This document shows positions 36,101 to 48,714 of a stretch of 64,000 nt of DNA, in pieces (positions within the stretch are counted from its first letter, which is position 1; the number at the start of each line of letters is the position of its first letter). Both the position numbers and the translations under genes were made by a program. Source of the DNA: Anaeramoeba flamelloides (lineage: Eukaryota > Metamonada > Anaeramoebidae); the NCBI GenBank assembly GCA_027625915.1, contig JANTQA010000010.1, positions 124,001 through 188,000 on the forward strand. The letters are read 5' to 3'. The notes beneath the pieces were generated by a model. That model did not search any database, had not been told where the DNA came from, and saw nothing but the letters and a program-made list of their open reading frames with translations.

Positions 36101-39100
36101 TAGAACGGTTTTGATTTAAATTCTCAATGTCTTTTTGAATAATATTGGAGTAAATTGAATTGTATTCCCGATTAGGTATATATATTTTAATTTGGTTTTT
36201 GTTCGTTATTGCAAAAATTTTTTTCCCATTAAAAAGATTAAACCATTTAAATATTGCTTTGCTATCAAAATTTTTGATTTCGCCTTCTAGTTTATAGCTT
36301 GTTTTTGTGGATTCAATTTCCCAAATTTTTAAGATTTTTGAATTTTCTTTTGATCTTGTTAATAAATTTTTTGTTGAATCATATTTTATTTGAATAATTG
36401 TTGATGAATCTGCTTTAAATTCATTTATTTTTTTGATTTTCCATCCATTATCTTTATTATTATTATCATCTTTATTATTATCATCATCTTTATTATCATT
36501 ATCTTTATTATTATTATTATTATTTTCATTCTTATTATTGTTGTTATCATTATTATTATTAATTGAATTAATATTTTTTATTTGGAAAATATGAATAAAG
36601 CCATTATTATCACCAATAAAGATTTTAAATCTTGGACAATTATTTATATAAATTTTTTTTGATATTATTTCAATGCTATGAATATTTAATTGATTTAATT
36701 TTTCTTGCTTATTATTATTATTCAAAATTTCATTTTGAATTATATTTATTTTATTATTCTTTAATTTTTCAAAATTTAAAATTTTAAAAATAAATTTTTT
36801 GTTGAAATTATTTTGATAATTAATAAATAATATTGAATTTTTTGTAATATTAAAACAATTCATATATACAAATAATGGATTTCCTAATTCTTCTTTTGAT
36901 AAAATGACTCCTAAATTTTGAAATTTTGATTTTTTATTTGTATTTGTTTCTTTATTCTTCTTATTAACATTTTCCTCTTTATTGATTTTATTAACAGTTT
37001 CATTATTATTATCATTATCATTATCATCATCATCATCATCGTTATCGTTATCTTTATCATTATTATTCAAAAAATTGTAAGAGTATGAATAAATACCTTC
37101 GTTTGTATAAACTAAAAACATTGGTTCGTTCATTGGTATCCAACAAATATCTAAAATTTGATTTGAATGCGGTAAAATATCTAAAAATTTAATTTGTGGC
37201 GAATAATCATCAATATCAATCCAATTTGTTGCCCAAATAATTATATTATTTTTATTATCAAAGGATAATAAATAGTTCAATTTAGGGTTTTTTATAATTT
37301 TTTTAATTTTTTCAGAATGACCGCTGATTGAAGAAATTAAAGTTAATTTTGATCTACAATTTCCAGTTTTTTTTTTTTTTTTTTTTTTATTTATATACAA
37401 GTTTTTTGTTAAATTCGCTCCAATTTGGAAATGAATTGGATCAATATTCGTAAAATTTAATAGCCAATTAGAAATTGTTGCATGATCATTTTTAATTTCT
37501 TTTGTATAAAACGTTAAAAAATAAGGTAAGGCAAGTTTTTTTGTTTCCCAGATAATGTTTATATTTGGGTTATTTGACAATAATTGAAATGGGAAAAAAA
37601 TCTCTGTTATTTTAGATCTTGAATTAATTGTTTCTTGAAATATTTTTTTAAATTGTGCCCATTCGGTAATAATCGGTGTTTGTCGGCTAACATTCGATAA
37701 ATTTGAAGCAACCCAGGTTTTAATAGTGCCATTTTTTTTTAATCCAATTATTAAATCAAGTGATTTTTCTCGGACAGTATCTATTTGTTTTTTTCTTAAA
37801 AATTGTTGTGAGATTTTGACTTGATGATTGTGCCCTTTGAAAATTCCGTTTAATGTATTGTCATTTGTTTGTTTTTTGAATGTATCATTTTCATCTTCAT
37901 CATCATCTTCATCTTCGTCTTCATCTTCATTAATATTATTTTTTTCAAAATATTCTTCATCCTCTTCAATATTGTTTTCTTCTAAATATTCTTCAAAACT
38001 TTCAGTTGTTTTGGATTTTTTATAACTCTTCACTAGCTCTTGAAATTTTAATTTTTCTTGAATTGATTTTTTATAAATTCCACTCGTCTTTGAAATATCA
38101 TTAATCTTAGGTATCGAATTATATAGCCAGTCAACCTGGATTCCCTTTGATCTATAAATTACATCACATATATAAAATACAAAATGCTCATTAAAATTTG
38201 TTTCCATCCAAATTCTAATTACACCATCTTCATCAACAGTTAATAAAATTTGTTTATTAATTTTTAATTTTGGTTGTATCTTTCTCCAAGATAAATGACA
38301 TAATGGTGATGGTGTTCTTAAATATAAAAAATCAAACTGGTTCGTTTCTATTATTATTATTATTTTTTTTTTTTTTGAACAAAAAAAGAATAATTTATTC
38401 AAAATTTTATTAAGAGATATTATATTTAATAGTAAAAGAACAAAATTAATAAAGGTTTAAATGTAAAGTCTTTTCTTTCACTTCATTTTAAGGGATTTGA
38501 GTGTGTTTTAAAAGATTTGAGTGTGTTTTAAAAGATTTGAGTGTGTTTTTAAACTGTTGAATTTTTAATTGTGAAAAAATTTAGTGAAATTTTTATTTTT
38601 AGAGTATCACATGATTTTTTTTAATTTTAATACAGAATGCCATTACACAGGTAGGCAAGTCTTGCAAACGGAAAAACTCAAAATAAAACGTGGTTGACAG
38701 TGTTGAATTTTGAGTTTTTTTTAAAATTCATATTTAATTTGAATATTGATTTATTTATATAAATATTGCTATTAATTTAAAATCTCTAATTATCAATAAT
38801 TAAAAAAAAAATTACAACAAATAACAAATAAAGGTAAAATAGCTTTTATAAAAAATATATTTTTGATTTATATTATTTAGTTATTTTCAAGTTAAAAAAA
38901 GATATGGTTTATTTATTATTTTGTTGCAATTTTGATTTCTTTTTGTTTGCAATACATTTTGATAATTTTAATAAATTCCCCAAACAAATCAGACTTTAAA
39001 ATTGAATATTTTGAAGTTACATTCATCGTTTATTATCATTGAATTTTAGATATAATAAATGATATTGTTTTTTCTAATGAAACAATTTTTCATTTTATCT

Positions 39101-41205
39101 CAAAGAAAAATGAGAAAAGGATGAATCGGAATTAAATTTGAAAGTAAATGTAATATTTGATGGTTTGTGTTTTTTCTTCCAATTAAGATTTATAAAATTC
39201 TGGGAAATAGAGATAAATCTTTTTCATTTATGAATTGGAAAATTACAGTATTTTGAATGGTTACCCCCCAACACGTTAAATTAAATGAGGTTGTTGGTGT
39301 TTTTTGTATCTCTGTTTGTAGTTCATCCATTTAAAAAAAAAATTATATTAAAAATATTTTTCAAAATGTCAATAAAAATCTTGTTTAAAAACAAGAACAT
39401 AGAGCAAGAACAAGAACAAGAACAAGAACATAGAACATAGAACATAGAACCGTCAAATAAAAAAATAAATAAATGACCTTGATTCTTTTCAATTTAATGT
39501 ATTGTTACGAATGGTAATTAAAGAACTTGGTTAAAATATAAGATTAAGTGGTTTAATTGTAAAATTTGATATTGTTTAAAATAATGTTTAAAACTAATTT
39601 GGTAAATAATTTAAATTCGTGTACTTATTTCATTGGGGTTTATCCTAAAAAGGTTCTATTTGAAAATACTATTTGTTGAAAAATTTGGCTATTTTTAAGA
39701 TCTCTCAAAACCACTCATCAAATTTCGATAAAAAAGATTTAAATTGTGTTTGTTGATTTGGTTGGAACTGCTAATTGAAAAATAAATTGACAAAATTTTC
39801 ATTCAGTTTTCAAAAATTGTGACAGAGATCAAAGCCAAAATTTAAATTGTTGATAATTCTGTAAAATAAGTTATAGTCTGATTTTGCTTTTTAAGAGTTG
39901 TGTGAATTTTGGTGATTTATTGGATTCTTAGGTTGTGTTTTTTTAGGAAAGCCGAATGATAATTTTGTTCCTTTTAAAATTTGTAATTAACAGCCTTCAA
40001 CCCTAAGATCAATTTTGGAACTTTCATAAAATGAATTTGGAAATATGATTAGGTGAAACGCCCAAAAAATCATCAAAGCCAATAAAGATATACCCTTTGT
40101 TCGGATTATTGACTGAATTGTATTGAATATCTTATAGTAAAATAATTTTAGAAAAGAAATTTGGCTTGCATTTTTTGAAAAAAAAACGAATTTCAAAAGA
40201 GTACCTTTTTAACGAAAGCCTGTATTTTTTATTTTAAAAGGACTTTAACAATTTGTGTGATTGGGTTGAGACAAAAAAAGCCTTATTGACCATTGTTTTG
40301 GAATAATTGAGTCTTGTTTTATTAAAAAGATCGAAACTGTAAATTACTCAAAATGTGAAAGAAACCAATTTTGTTGCAAGACAAAAGAATCAAAAAGTAA
40401 ATTTTTTTTAAATAAATTGTAAAGAGCAAGGTAAATATTTGTGAAAAACAAACCTGAATTGTGATACCAAATCTTAAACAAAGAATCGGTTTTAGAAGAT
40501 GTGACAAATAGCCTTCCGTCATCTGAAATTTCACAATGAGAAATCTTTGTTGGTGAAGAAATTGAAACAAACTCTCGATAATCGTTCCCTTGTGATTTCC
40601 ATAATGAAATTTTTTCTCCGCAAACTAGCAGCACTTTTTCAATTGGAGACCACGAAACACAGCACATTTCCCATTTGAGCTCCTTTTTCATTACGAAATA
40701 CCATACAGTCGGTAGGTTTGTATAAATTGTTCGAGGCTCATCAAAATTTAATTCTGGTCGATCTCCTGGTTCATAAAAGCATATTTCATTTGAAGAAAGC
40801 GAAATTAGCTATAAATTTCATTAAGTTGTATTAATTTTTAAAAGAAATCGTTCAAAAGATATTAACCCTTTCTGCTTGATCGTTTTTTTTTGTTTTTTTT
40901 TTTTTTTTTTTTTTTTTTTTCTTTTTTGTTTGAGGGAAAGAAAAAAAAAAGAACAAAAAAAAGTTTATGAACGTAAAAATACATACATGACCAGAATAAG
41001 AAGACCAAGAGATCGCTTTAATTTCTTGTTCATGTTTCGTTAAAGTTTGGTGAATAACCAATTTATCATTTGCTATAATTACAGTCTTCCCAGTAAAATA
41101 ACCAAAATATTGAAAGTCTCCATAATTGGCAATTGAAATTGATTTGTTAACAAAGTCATTGCTTGACACACCTAAAATTGTTTGACTTGGTCCACAATAA
41201 TACAT
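30186..41205 (-). CDS. Rav1/DMXL (rabconnectin-3 alpha) family protein, V-ATPase assembly factor
   Basis: Exons 40987-41205, 40454-40808 and 30186-38347 join in phases 0 and 1 to give 2911 aa. Rav1 (RAVE complex) and DMXL proteins bring V1 and Vo of the vacuolar ATPase together on membranes. The N-terminal beta-propeller starts at residue 1. Its conserved steps cross both splices: IKAISWSSYSGH/LISLSSNEICFYEP, then SLFKIWYHNS/ETNQFDFLYLRTPSP and LCHLSWRK. The Rav1 C-terminal-type helical domain lies at about 1010-1650 (YTWQNLRALGVIYWIKDGNL, QKNAYALLSQKRYYLSAAFF, LLADQIESAVNIII). A second WD40 block closes the protein from about 2560 (ITKIHFNHDGTRFGVCSHKP; ISSMDLHPSEKYFASASTDG). Between them are long Asn, Asp/Glu and Lys/Gln tracts, including a poly-Glu run near residue 1207 and a Gln/Lys run at about 1907-1975. 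The stop is TGA at 30186. The start at 41205 is the first Met; TTTCAG lies 12-17 nt upstream of it, perhaps a 5'-UTR splice. Confidence 0.94.
38494..38553. repeat. 20-bp tandem repeat, three units
   Basis: GATTTGAGTGTGTTTTAAAA twice, then a third near-identical copy; it lies inside intron 2 of the Rav1/DMXL gene. Confidence 0.9.
39390..39450. repeat. Short tandem repeats (AAGAAC and ATAGAAC units)
   Basis: Runs of AAGAAC are followed by ATAGAAC units, within the same intron. Confidence 0.85.
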
Positions 41206-42179
41206 AATAATTATCTTGCTGAAAGTTAACAAAAATGAATCAGTTATTATTCTTAACCAAGTAGGTTTTGAATATCAGATTCTTAATTGATTGAACAGGT
41301 TGGGTTTAATGGTTTCTTGGTATTAGTTTTTAAGTGGTAGATATCTTGAAGTAAGCCAAGGGTTGGCAATTTTATAGAATAATTTCCATTTTCTATATTC
41401 CAATCAGATGAATAGGTGTTTTACTATTTTTATTTAATTTTAATGAAATTGTTTTTGGTCAAAATGTAAACTAAGATTAAACAGATCCACAAAAATCAAT
41501 GAAAAAAAGAAGAATTGTGTTTCTTAATAATCTGATTCTAACTTTTGTTACTGTCTTCCAAATGCTAGAGTTAAATTTTTTAACTGAATCAAATTAAGAC
41601 ACAGCTCTTGATTTTTAAAAAGTTGAGTATAAGAAAAAAAATTTACTTTAGGTTTGTGAAGACTCTCGAGATAACTATTATTTTCCAATTAAAAAAAGAA
41701 AATATCTAATTCACATCCCATAATATTTTTCTAGTTTAATAGTTGGCAGAATATCCTAAGATCTTTACAATATCTTTTAGTAATGATTTTTTTAGACAAT
41801 AATATAAACTTCCTTATTGAACTCTGAGAGAAACTTTTTCGTCTGCTAATTTGATTGTAGTAGTAATACATAATATTCATTTTGGAAATTGAAATAAAAA
41901 TTTTCATTTATTAATTGGAAAATAACAGTATATATATATACATATACTGCTACTTTGATCTTTTCAGTAACGAATGTTCGAATGTGTGAAGAATATCATT
42001 GATTTTTAAAAAATGGTTTTTTCAACTATTTTCCAGTCAAAGGGGACCAGTTGTAATGGGTGAAATACTTGTGTTTAAAGGGTTTGTATAGATATTAGAA
42101 GAAAAATTTTATTTTGGAAATTTTCAAAATTAAAATCATTTTTTCACATTTTTATTTTTTTTTTTGATTTTTTTTTAAA
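41206..42179. other. Upstream flank of Rav1/DMXL, no gene seen
   Basis: AT-rich. A short TATATATACATATA palindrome lies at about 41931-41950. No motif is assigned. Confidence 0.5.
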
Positions 42180-42322
42180 ACTTAATTTAGTTGCAAAATT
42201 TTTTTTATTGCAAGATCAATAGTCACTTGGTAAAAATGTAGTATTCTAAGGTTATTGAAACCATGGAAATGATTGTTGAAAAATCATATTGGTTTCTATT
42301 GGAATTCTAATCGATCTTTGAT
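42180..42322 (+). repeat. Interspersed repeat F, forward copy
   Basis: GTATTCTAAGGTTATTGAAACC and TTGGTTTCTATTGGAATTC match, inverted, the block at 17290-17390. It abuts an M2 MITE. Confidence 0.5.
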
Positions 42323-42487
42323 CTTGTTATTTAATTAATAAAAGTAAAAATTTTTTCACTTCATTTTCATTTCCTATTTCAAATAGAGACCACAACACCA
42401 ACATACTTCGTTTATGGACTTGATTTCTAAAAGAAAAGTATGGAAAATGAAGTGAAAATTGTTTCCTATTTATTATTCAAATACCAG
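42323..42487. mobile_element. MITE family M2, copy 2 (165 bp)
   Basis: The right end ATTCAAATACCAG is intact; the left end is decayed (CTTGTTATTTAATTAATAAA). The inner arms TTTTTCACTTCATTTTC / GAAAATGAAGTGAAAATTG are well paired. Confidence 0.72.
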
Positions 42488-43551
42488 TTGACTTTCAAAA
42501 CAAACATCATTGTGTTTCTCAATATCCCTAAGAATTTGAGTTTTTCAATTTTTAAGAAAATTTATTGATTAATTAGTTTTCTTCCAGACACGTATCAACA
42601 ATTCTTTAATGTGTATTATTCTACTTATTTTTTATTTTATCTTCAAAGGTCATTTCAATAAAATAATTGATATTTGAAAAAAATGTTTTTTTTTGGATTG
42701 CATCTTTGAATGAAACAGAGTTTATTTTTTTTTTTTCCGAGTACTTAATTTAATAATCTATCGAAATTTACTCAAAAAAATGTTTTTTTTTTATAGTTGC
42801 TATATTTTAGAAAATTATTTTTCAATTTAATTTAATCATAATCATTTGGATTTGTAAATTTTATAGAAGTTAAAATTTTAAATATTATTTTTTTCTAATT
42901 TTATTAGTATTTTGTTCTGATATTATAAAATATTTTAATGAAATGGAAATTAGATATTCAAAAAAAAATCGTAATATATCATTATGTGTAGTTATTTTCT
43001 ATCAAAAAAATATTTTAAAAGTGTAGTGATTTAAAATTAGTTTTGTTATTTTTTTTTTTCAATTTTTTTTTTTTTTTTTTTGTTTTTTTCATTTTTAATT
43101 CAATATTTGAAGTTTTTCAAGTCCTAGTGTAGTTATTAATTAAAAAATATTTCTTTATTTTTGTAATTAAATATCTGGATTTGTTAAAGAGGTAGATATA
43201 AATTGTAATTTTTAAGTGTTATTGTATATTCAGAATTTTATTATTAAAATCGTTTCTTTAACTATGTAAATGGATATTTAAAAAATAAATCAAAATGTAT
43301 ACAAGCATAATATATTTTGGAATAAATTTAAAAAAAGCAAATAGAATCAAATAAAAAAAATAGATCAAGAAAAAAATAGATAAAACGTTTTTTTTCTTTG
43401 TATTTCCTGTTGTTTTTGAGATAATTCTATCTTCATTATTTGGTTTAATTTTTAATTATTGATGGAAAACTTTGAATTGAAAATTTTTTATAAAAAAAAT
43501 TAATTAGTATTTCTTAATTATTTTCAAAATGAATTTAAATTTCTTTTTTTA

Positions 43552-43742
43552 CTGTTACTTTCACTTTTAAGACATAAACTTTCGAAGTAGTTTAAGGTAC
43601 AAAAAATCTCAAATCAAAGTACATTTTTTGGATTTCTTTTAATACAAATTATTTTACTGGAATTTGAATTTTGTGCCTTAATTTGAAACATTTTTGCCTT
43701 AAATTTCTTTCAAAGTTATTGTCTTAAAAGTGGAACTGGGTG
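43552..43742. mobile_element. MITE family M1, degraded copy
   Basis: CACTTTTAAGACATAAACTT on the left, TGTCTTAAAAGTGGAACTG on the right, inner TTTTGTGCCTTAATTTG. It lies 56 bp from the next copy in the same array. Confidence 0.8.
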
Positions 43743-43798
43743 AATGCTTTTTTTCTTCGATGAACATTTCGAATCAATTTTTTCTTTTTTTTTGAATA

Positions 43799-43995
43799 CA
43801 GTCAGTTCCACTTTCAAGGTACAAACGTTGAACAAAATTTAAGGTACAAAAAAATTCTCAAATTAAGGCACAAAATTTGAAATTTTTTTTTTCACAATTT
43901 ATTTTATTAGAATCTGAATTTTGTGCCTTAATTTGAGAATTTTTTTGTGCCTTAAATTTAGTTCAAAATTTGTGCCTTAAAAGTGGAACTGACTG
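43799..43995. mobile_element. MITE family M1, intact-ended copy (197 bp)
   Basis: TA, CAGTCAGTTCCACTTTCAAG ... AAAAGTGGAACTGACTG, TA. The best-preserved member: both ends agree exactly and the arms pair for over 80 bp. Confidence 0.92.
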
Positions 43996-45479
43996 TAAAA
44001 AAATACCAGAAAAGTATCAGATATAAAATTAAGAATTATTTAAAAATATTCTTTCAAGCCTGAGAAAGTTTAACTTATAATAGAAAATAATTCTTTTTAA
44101 TTTGATTATCTTTGATCAATAATTAAAAATTCTTTCTTAATTGTTTCAGTTAGTCAGAAATGACTCAAGGTTCAAATATATCAATAGATTTTGTTATTAT
44201 TTTTCAATTTTCTAAATATTTTGAAACAAATAAAAAGAAATTCAAATAACTTTTTCTTAGAAAAAAATGTGCGTTATTGACTAAATGATTTTAATCATAA
44301 AATTTTGTAATTTATACTTTGATATTTGAAAAAGAATATTACTTAAACTTTTAAATTTCAAGAACTTTAATAAATATTTGTGAATAAAATAAATACATCA
44401 ATTTCCTTAGATATTCAATGATATACTATTGATTTATTTTAATTATATTTTTAAATAAGATTAAAGTTAAAAGGTTATTTGTGAATACAGATTCTCAAAA
44501 ATTACTCAAAATAGAATTTCTTCAAAAATTAAAAATTTTTTGCTAATTTTTCTATTTCAAGATTCAAATTTCTAATCAAAAAAGGATCGGATCTTTTGAC
44601 TGATAGTGTCATTGGGGAAAATGAAAATCTTTAAAAATGATGGCCAATTCCTCTAACCTTGATAAATGAAGATGATGGTCTGATTCAACCCTACTTTTGT
44701 ATAAATAATTACTCTATTTAATAATATAACTCTTTCAATTTTTTCAAAAAAAACAATCGTCAAATTTTATATTTTTCAAATAGACCCATATGTTAAAAAT
44801 TAGGATACATAAAAAATTTTAAAAAATTTTTCAACTTAATTCGATATAATGCGAATTGCAAAAAAAAAATGAAAATTTTTCAGTAATATTTTTTTCATTT
44901 TTAATTATCAAATTTTTAAAATTTTTATTTGACTTAGAGATATCTTTTGAATGAAATAGTTTTATTGAATTTTGAAACAAATATTTTTAGCTATTTTTTA
45001 ATAGTCAAAAAAGAATAATATTTTTTAATTTTAAAGTATTTCGCTAAATTAAATTGAAAAATTGATTTTTTTTTCTGTTTTTTGAAATATTTTTTTTTTT
45101 TTTTTTTTCTTCAGTATTTGATTGTTTATATATTTATATATATCCCCGGTTTTTTTCAACAAATTATTTTAACATTTATTCATTTTTCTTTATTAATGCT
45201 CAATCGAAAATTCATTCATTTCAAGTAATTTCTAAAAATAAAATATTCCCAAAATAAGGTGTTTTTTTATTTTTCAAAAGTTGGCAATTTTGAAAAGGTG
45301 GTGTATTTGAATCTGAATGATTTTAATAGCTCTATCTATTCTTAATTGCATCAAATTATTATACCTTTGAAAAAATAATTTATAAAAGATGTGTAGCTGG
45401 AATAAAATAATAGGTTTTACAGAACTTAAATTTCCATAATTTATTTTTTTATTATCTATCAAAATAAATTTCAAAAAGT
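43996..45479. other. Intergenic, no gene seen
   Basis: A/T runs. The minus-strand open stretch at 45274-45474 (66 codons) has no recognisable motif. Confidence 0.5.
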
Positions 45480-45886
45480 TGATTTAAACTAAATTGTTTC
45501 GTCCTTTTATTTCTAATTTCTTACCCGAAAATTGACCGTTTATCTTGGTTAGAGTCTTTTCAAAAAAGTTGTTATACTACTGTTATTTGAATAAAAATGA
45601 GAAAAATATTCACTAAATTTTCAATTTCCTTTTTCAAATATTTCCAAATTACAACCTACTTCTTCTAGGACTGTATTTATACAAGAAAAATCTGGAAAAT
45701 GGGAATGCAAATTTTTTCCCATTTGGAATTCAAATACCAGTATTAACAATAGTTATAATAACCTCGTAGATTTGAAGTTCTGTGATTTTGATTATATTAC
45801 GAATAATCTTTATTATTGAAGATCAAATATTAATTAAAGTATTAATGTTGTCTAACTTTTTTTTTTCAATTTTATTTTTTAATATA
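45480..45886 (+). repeat. Interspersed repeat E, copy interrupted by an M2 MITE
   Basis: It aligns with 24181-24430 on both sides of the insertion at 45580-45740. After removing the insertion, ...GTTATACTA + TTAACAAT lines up with ...GGTACTATTAACAAC of the other copy. Confidence 0.72.
45580..45740. mobile_element. MITE family M2, copy 3 (161 bp), nested in repeat E
   Basis: TA, CTGTTATTTGAATAAAAATG ... ATTCAAATACCAG, TA. The inner ACAACCTACTTCTT block is shared. Confidence 0.85.
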
Positions 45887-46049
45887 CTTGTTTTGGAATT
45901 TCACTTGGTTAAAATTTTCGCTTCGTTTTCATTTCTTTTTCAAATAGAGTCTTACAGATCACAACCTACTTCTTTTGAAACCCCTTTTTATAAAGAAATA
46001 TATGGAAAATCAAGTGAAAACTTTAACCCATTTAGAATTCTAATACCAG
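45887..46049. mobile_element. MITE family M2, copy 4 (163 bp)
   Basis: The left end CTTGTTTTGGAATTTCACTT is eroded and the right end ATTCTAATACCAG is followed by TA. The inner ACAACCTACTTCTTTTG block is retained. A plus-strand open stretch across it is accidental. Confidence 0.75.
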
Positions 46050-46720
46050 TAAGTGGTTTGTTCTCTTTTTGACAATTATTATTTTAAAACAACTTAAAAT
46101 TTTTAAAAAACATAATTTCGGTTCTTTTTTGAATAAATTCTGGTTGAAAAGGGGTTTTGTTTTAACTTTATACTTTTTTTTTTTTCATTGATCCGTTTTT
46201 CACTTTGAACAACAACAAAGACAAAAACAAGATTCAGTTTATTCATATATTTCTAATTAACACTATGTATGTCAAGAAGTAAATGAAGTTTTACTTCTCA
46301 GAATCGAACTATTCCTAACAAAAAGAGTACTTTTCGAAGAAATCATTTTTAGGCAAAATGTTTTTGTAAAAAAAAACTTAATTCTGCCTTTTTTCAAACT
46401 TTTTTCAATCAAAAAACTCAATCTTGAAGACAAAAGAGTAAAACGTTTGTTCGTAGACTCCTTCAATTGATATGAAAATTCTTCTAATTTTTTGAAAAAA
46501 GAGTTTGGTAAAAGAGTGTATCTTAAGGAACAGTCATACCTGATGATATTTTTGAAACACCTTTACCGTATACTTTTGCTATTCAGTAGATCAAACAAGA
46601 AGTGTAAAAATGTCCAAAAAATGATAAAACTAACAAGATTGCATATATTTTTTCTGAGTTTTCTTTTTTTTTCCATTTTTTTCGAGAACTTTTTGAGTTT
46701 GATTGAATTTTAGAGAAAAA

Positions 46721-47570
46721 AAATTGGGTCATGTCCAAAAAGTGTTTAGTTTCTTTTTCTCAAAAATTACAAAATTTATTTGAGTTACTTTTATTCTACT
46801 GATCATAATCATCAGAATTTTTAAAAGATAATAAGAAACCAAAGGAGGATTAATACCTTTTAAAAAGAATAGTTTCTAACTTTGGTTTTAAATCCAATTT
46901 AACCAAGAACTATCAGGTAGAATACCTACAAAATTAAATACCTGATTTTTGATTTGAAAAAAATTATAAAAGGTTATGAAAAGTTCATTTTTGGTCAATT
47001 CAAATCTTAGAAATTAAAAATTTCAGAGATACCATTAATATTGAATCAGAATTGCGTAGTGAGTACTTGAGAAAAACTTGCTTGGTCTTAGTTCAATAAA
47101 GCAATTGGGAAAATTAACAATTTCTGATTTTTCTTTTTGATCTTAAATTATTTCAAAAACTTTATTTATTAAAAAATATTATTAAATATCAACATTAAGG
47201 ATTAAAGATTAAAGATTCAAAGGAATTTGTATAACACTCAAAGAAATAAACCAAGAAAACCTAATTTTTGAAATAATTCATTTCAAAGGATAAAGAGAAA
47301 AAATCATTTAAATACTTCATTTTTATGACGATTTAATTTATTAGAAAAATTTGATTTCTACTGCAATCTTCTTCAAACCTCTTCATGAAATAGTAATTTA
47401 CAGATTTTGAGTTTGGTTTTACCTTTCTTAAAAGTTTTTAATCCCAGTTTGGTTTCTTATTATCTTTTAAAAATTCTGATGATTATGATCAGTAGAATAA
47501 AAGTAACTCAAATAAATTTTGTAATTTTTGAGAAAAATCAATTAAACACTTTTTGGACATGAACCAATTT
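46721..47570. mobile_element. 850-bp element with 140-bp terminal inverted repeats
   Basis: The left arm 46721-46862 begins AATTGGGTCATGTCCAAAAA and contains TCTACTGATCATAATCATCA and AAGATAATAAGAAACCAAA. The right arm 47430-47570 is its inverse, ending TTTTTGGACATGAACCAATT. The 570-bp middle has no open frame of note. This looks like a non-autonomous DNA transposon; its superfamily is not assigned. Confidence 0.8.
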
Positions 47571-48714
47571 TGTACACAACAGTAAAGTCAAGAAGTTTGG
47601 TTGGTTGAGAATTTATGTTTAAAAATCATTAGATTTTTGGATACATTTAAAGAAAGAAGCAAAATAAAAGTGTAGACAAAAATTCCAAAATTTTAATTGC
47701 CAAAAGTTGAAAAAACGAAATTAAAAATATAAAGTCCATCTACTTAAACCAATCTAAAAAGTCAACAAAAAAGGTTTCCCAAGGATTTTTTTCTTTACAA
47801 CTTGATTTTAAAAGACTTTGTGACATAAAACAAAATTTTTGTCATCTTTACTAGCAAAATTAAATAGTTTTTATTTTGGACTTTTCCAAAATTGCCATTT
47901 TTTCTTATCGGATTATTGTAAAGTAAATTTCCTCTGAGTTCCAAACAATACCAAGAATTCTTTTTCTTCATAATTTCGAGACTTACACCTCAAAACATTT
48001 CGATTTAACCCAAAAAAATACCTTGAAATTACTAATAAATTTGAAGAAATCTTTTTCAAATTTTTTGTTTCGTTTTCCCTTTTTCAATTTTTTTTATGCA
48101 ACTTAAATAAAAACGGATAAAGCTCTTTTTTAGTTTAAATATTGAGAAACTTTGGAAATTATGTTGGTTTTTAGATACCCTTTCGACACCACTGTTTGAA
48201 AAGACGACTCAATCAATTCAAAAAAACCGGAAATGTAACACATAATTTTTTTAAAATTTTAGTTATTCTAAGTTCCTTGCTTCATAAAGGAAGGAAAAAA
48301 CTTTATCCAAATTTGTAGAAAAATGTCTTTTTACAGTTAAGACAACTTTATAACTGTACAATTAGTATTATAATTATAAGAAAAAATATTTTCGTTCTTA
48401 GCGATCTCCCAATAGAAAAAGCATTTTAAGAGTAAAAAAATAAAAAAATTTTTACTTTTTTATTTGCCAATTTTTTCAACATTTTTTAAAAAATTATTAG
48501 AATAGAACAAAAAATTAACACACAAGTTGATTTTTGTTTTGAAAAGTACCAAATTATTAAAATAAAAAAGATATTTTCGAAATTTCAGTTTTCTAAATCA
48601 TTTTCTTACACTATCGATTGGCTTGAGAAGTTGTTTCAAAAAAAATTGTTGTTCACAAACATATACTGTTCTCTTCTTTTGAGGTAGAACTGCTTTTAAT
48701 GTTTAAAAATTATA
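47571..48714. other. 5' flank of the SBBP/Cys-rich gene, no feature seen
   Basis: AT-rich spacer with no supported gene or repeat. Confidence 0.45.

Larger units (their letters stand above)
38348..40453 (-). other. 2.1-kb intron 2 of the Rav1/DMXL gene
   Basis: Donor CAG/GTTTGT, acceptor AATAATAG. The protein joins smoothly within the first propeller, so no missing exon is needed. It contains the 20-bp tandem repeat at 38494-38553 and AAGAACA/TAGAACA-type repeats near 39390-39450. Intron 1 (40809-40986, 178 nt) carries a long T tract on the plus strand. Confidence 0.85.

Noticed and set aside
46492..46713. 73-codon ORF beside the 850-bp element
   Set aside because: Considered as a transposase remnant, but no catalytic motif or frame continuity was found.
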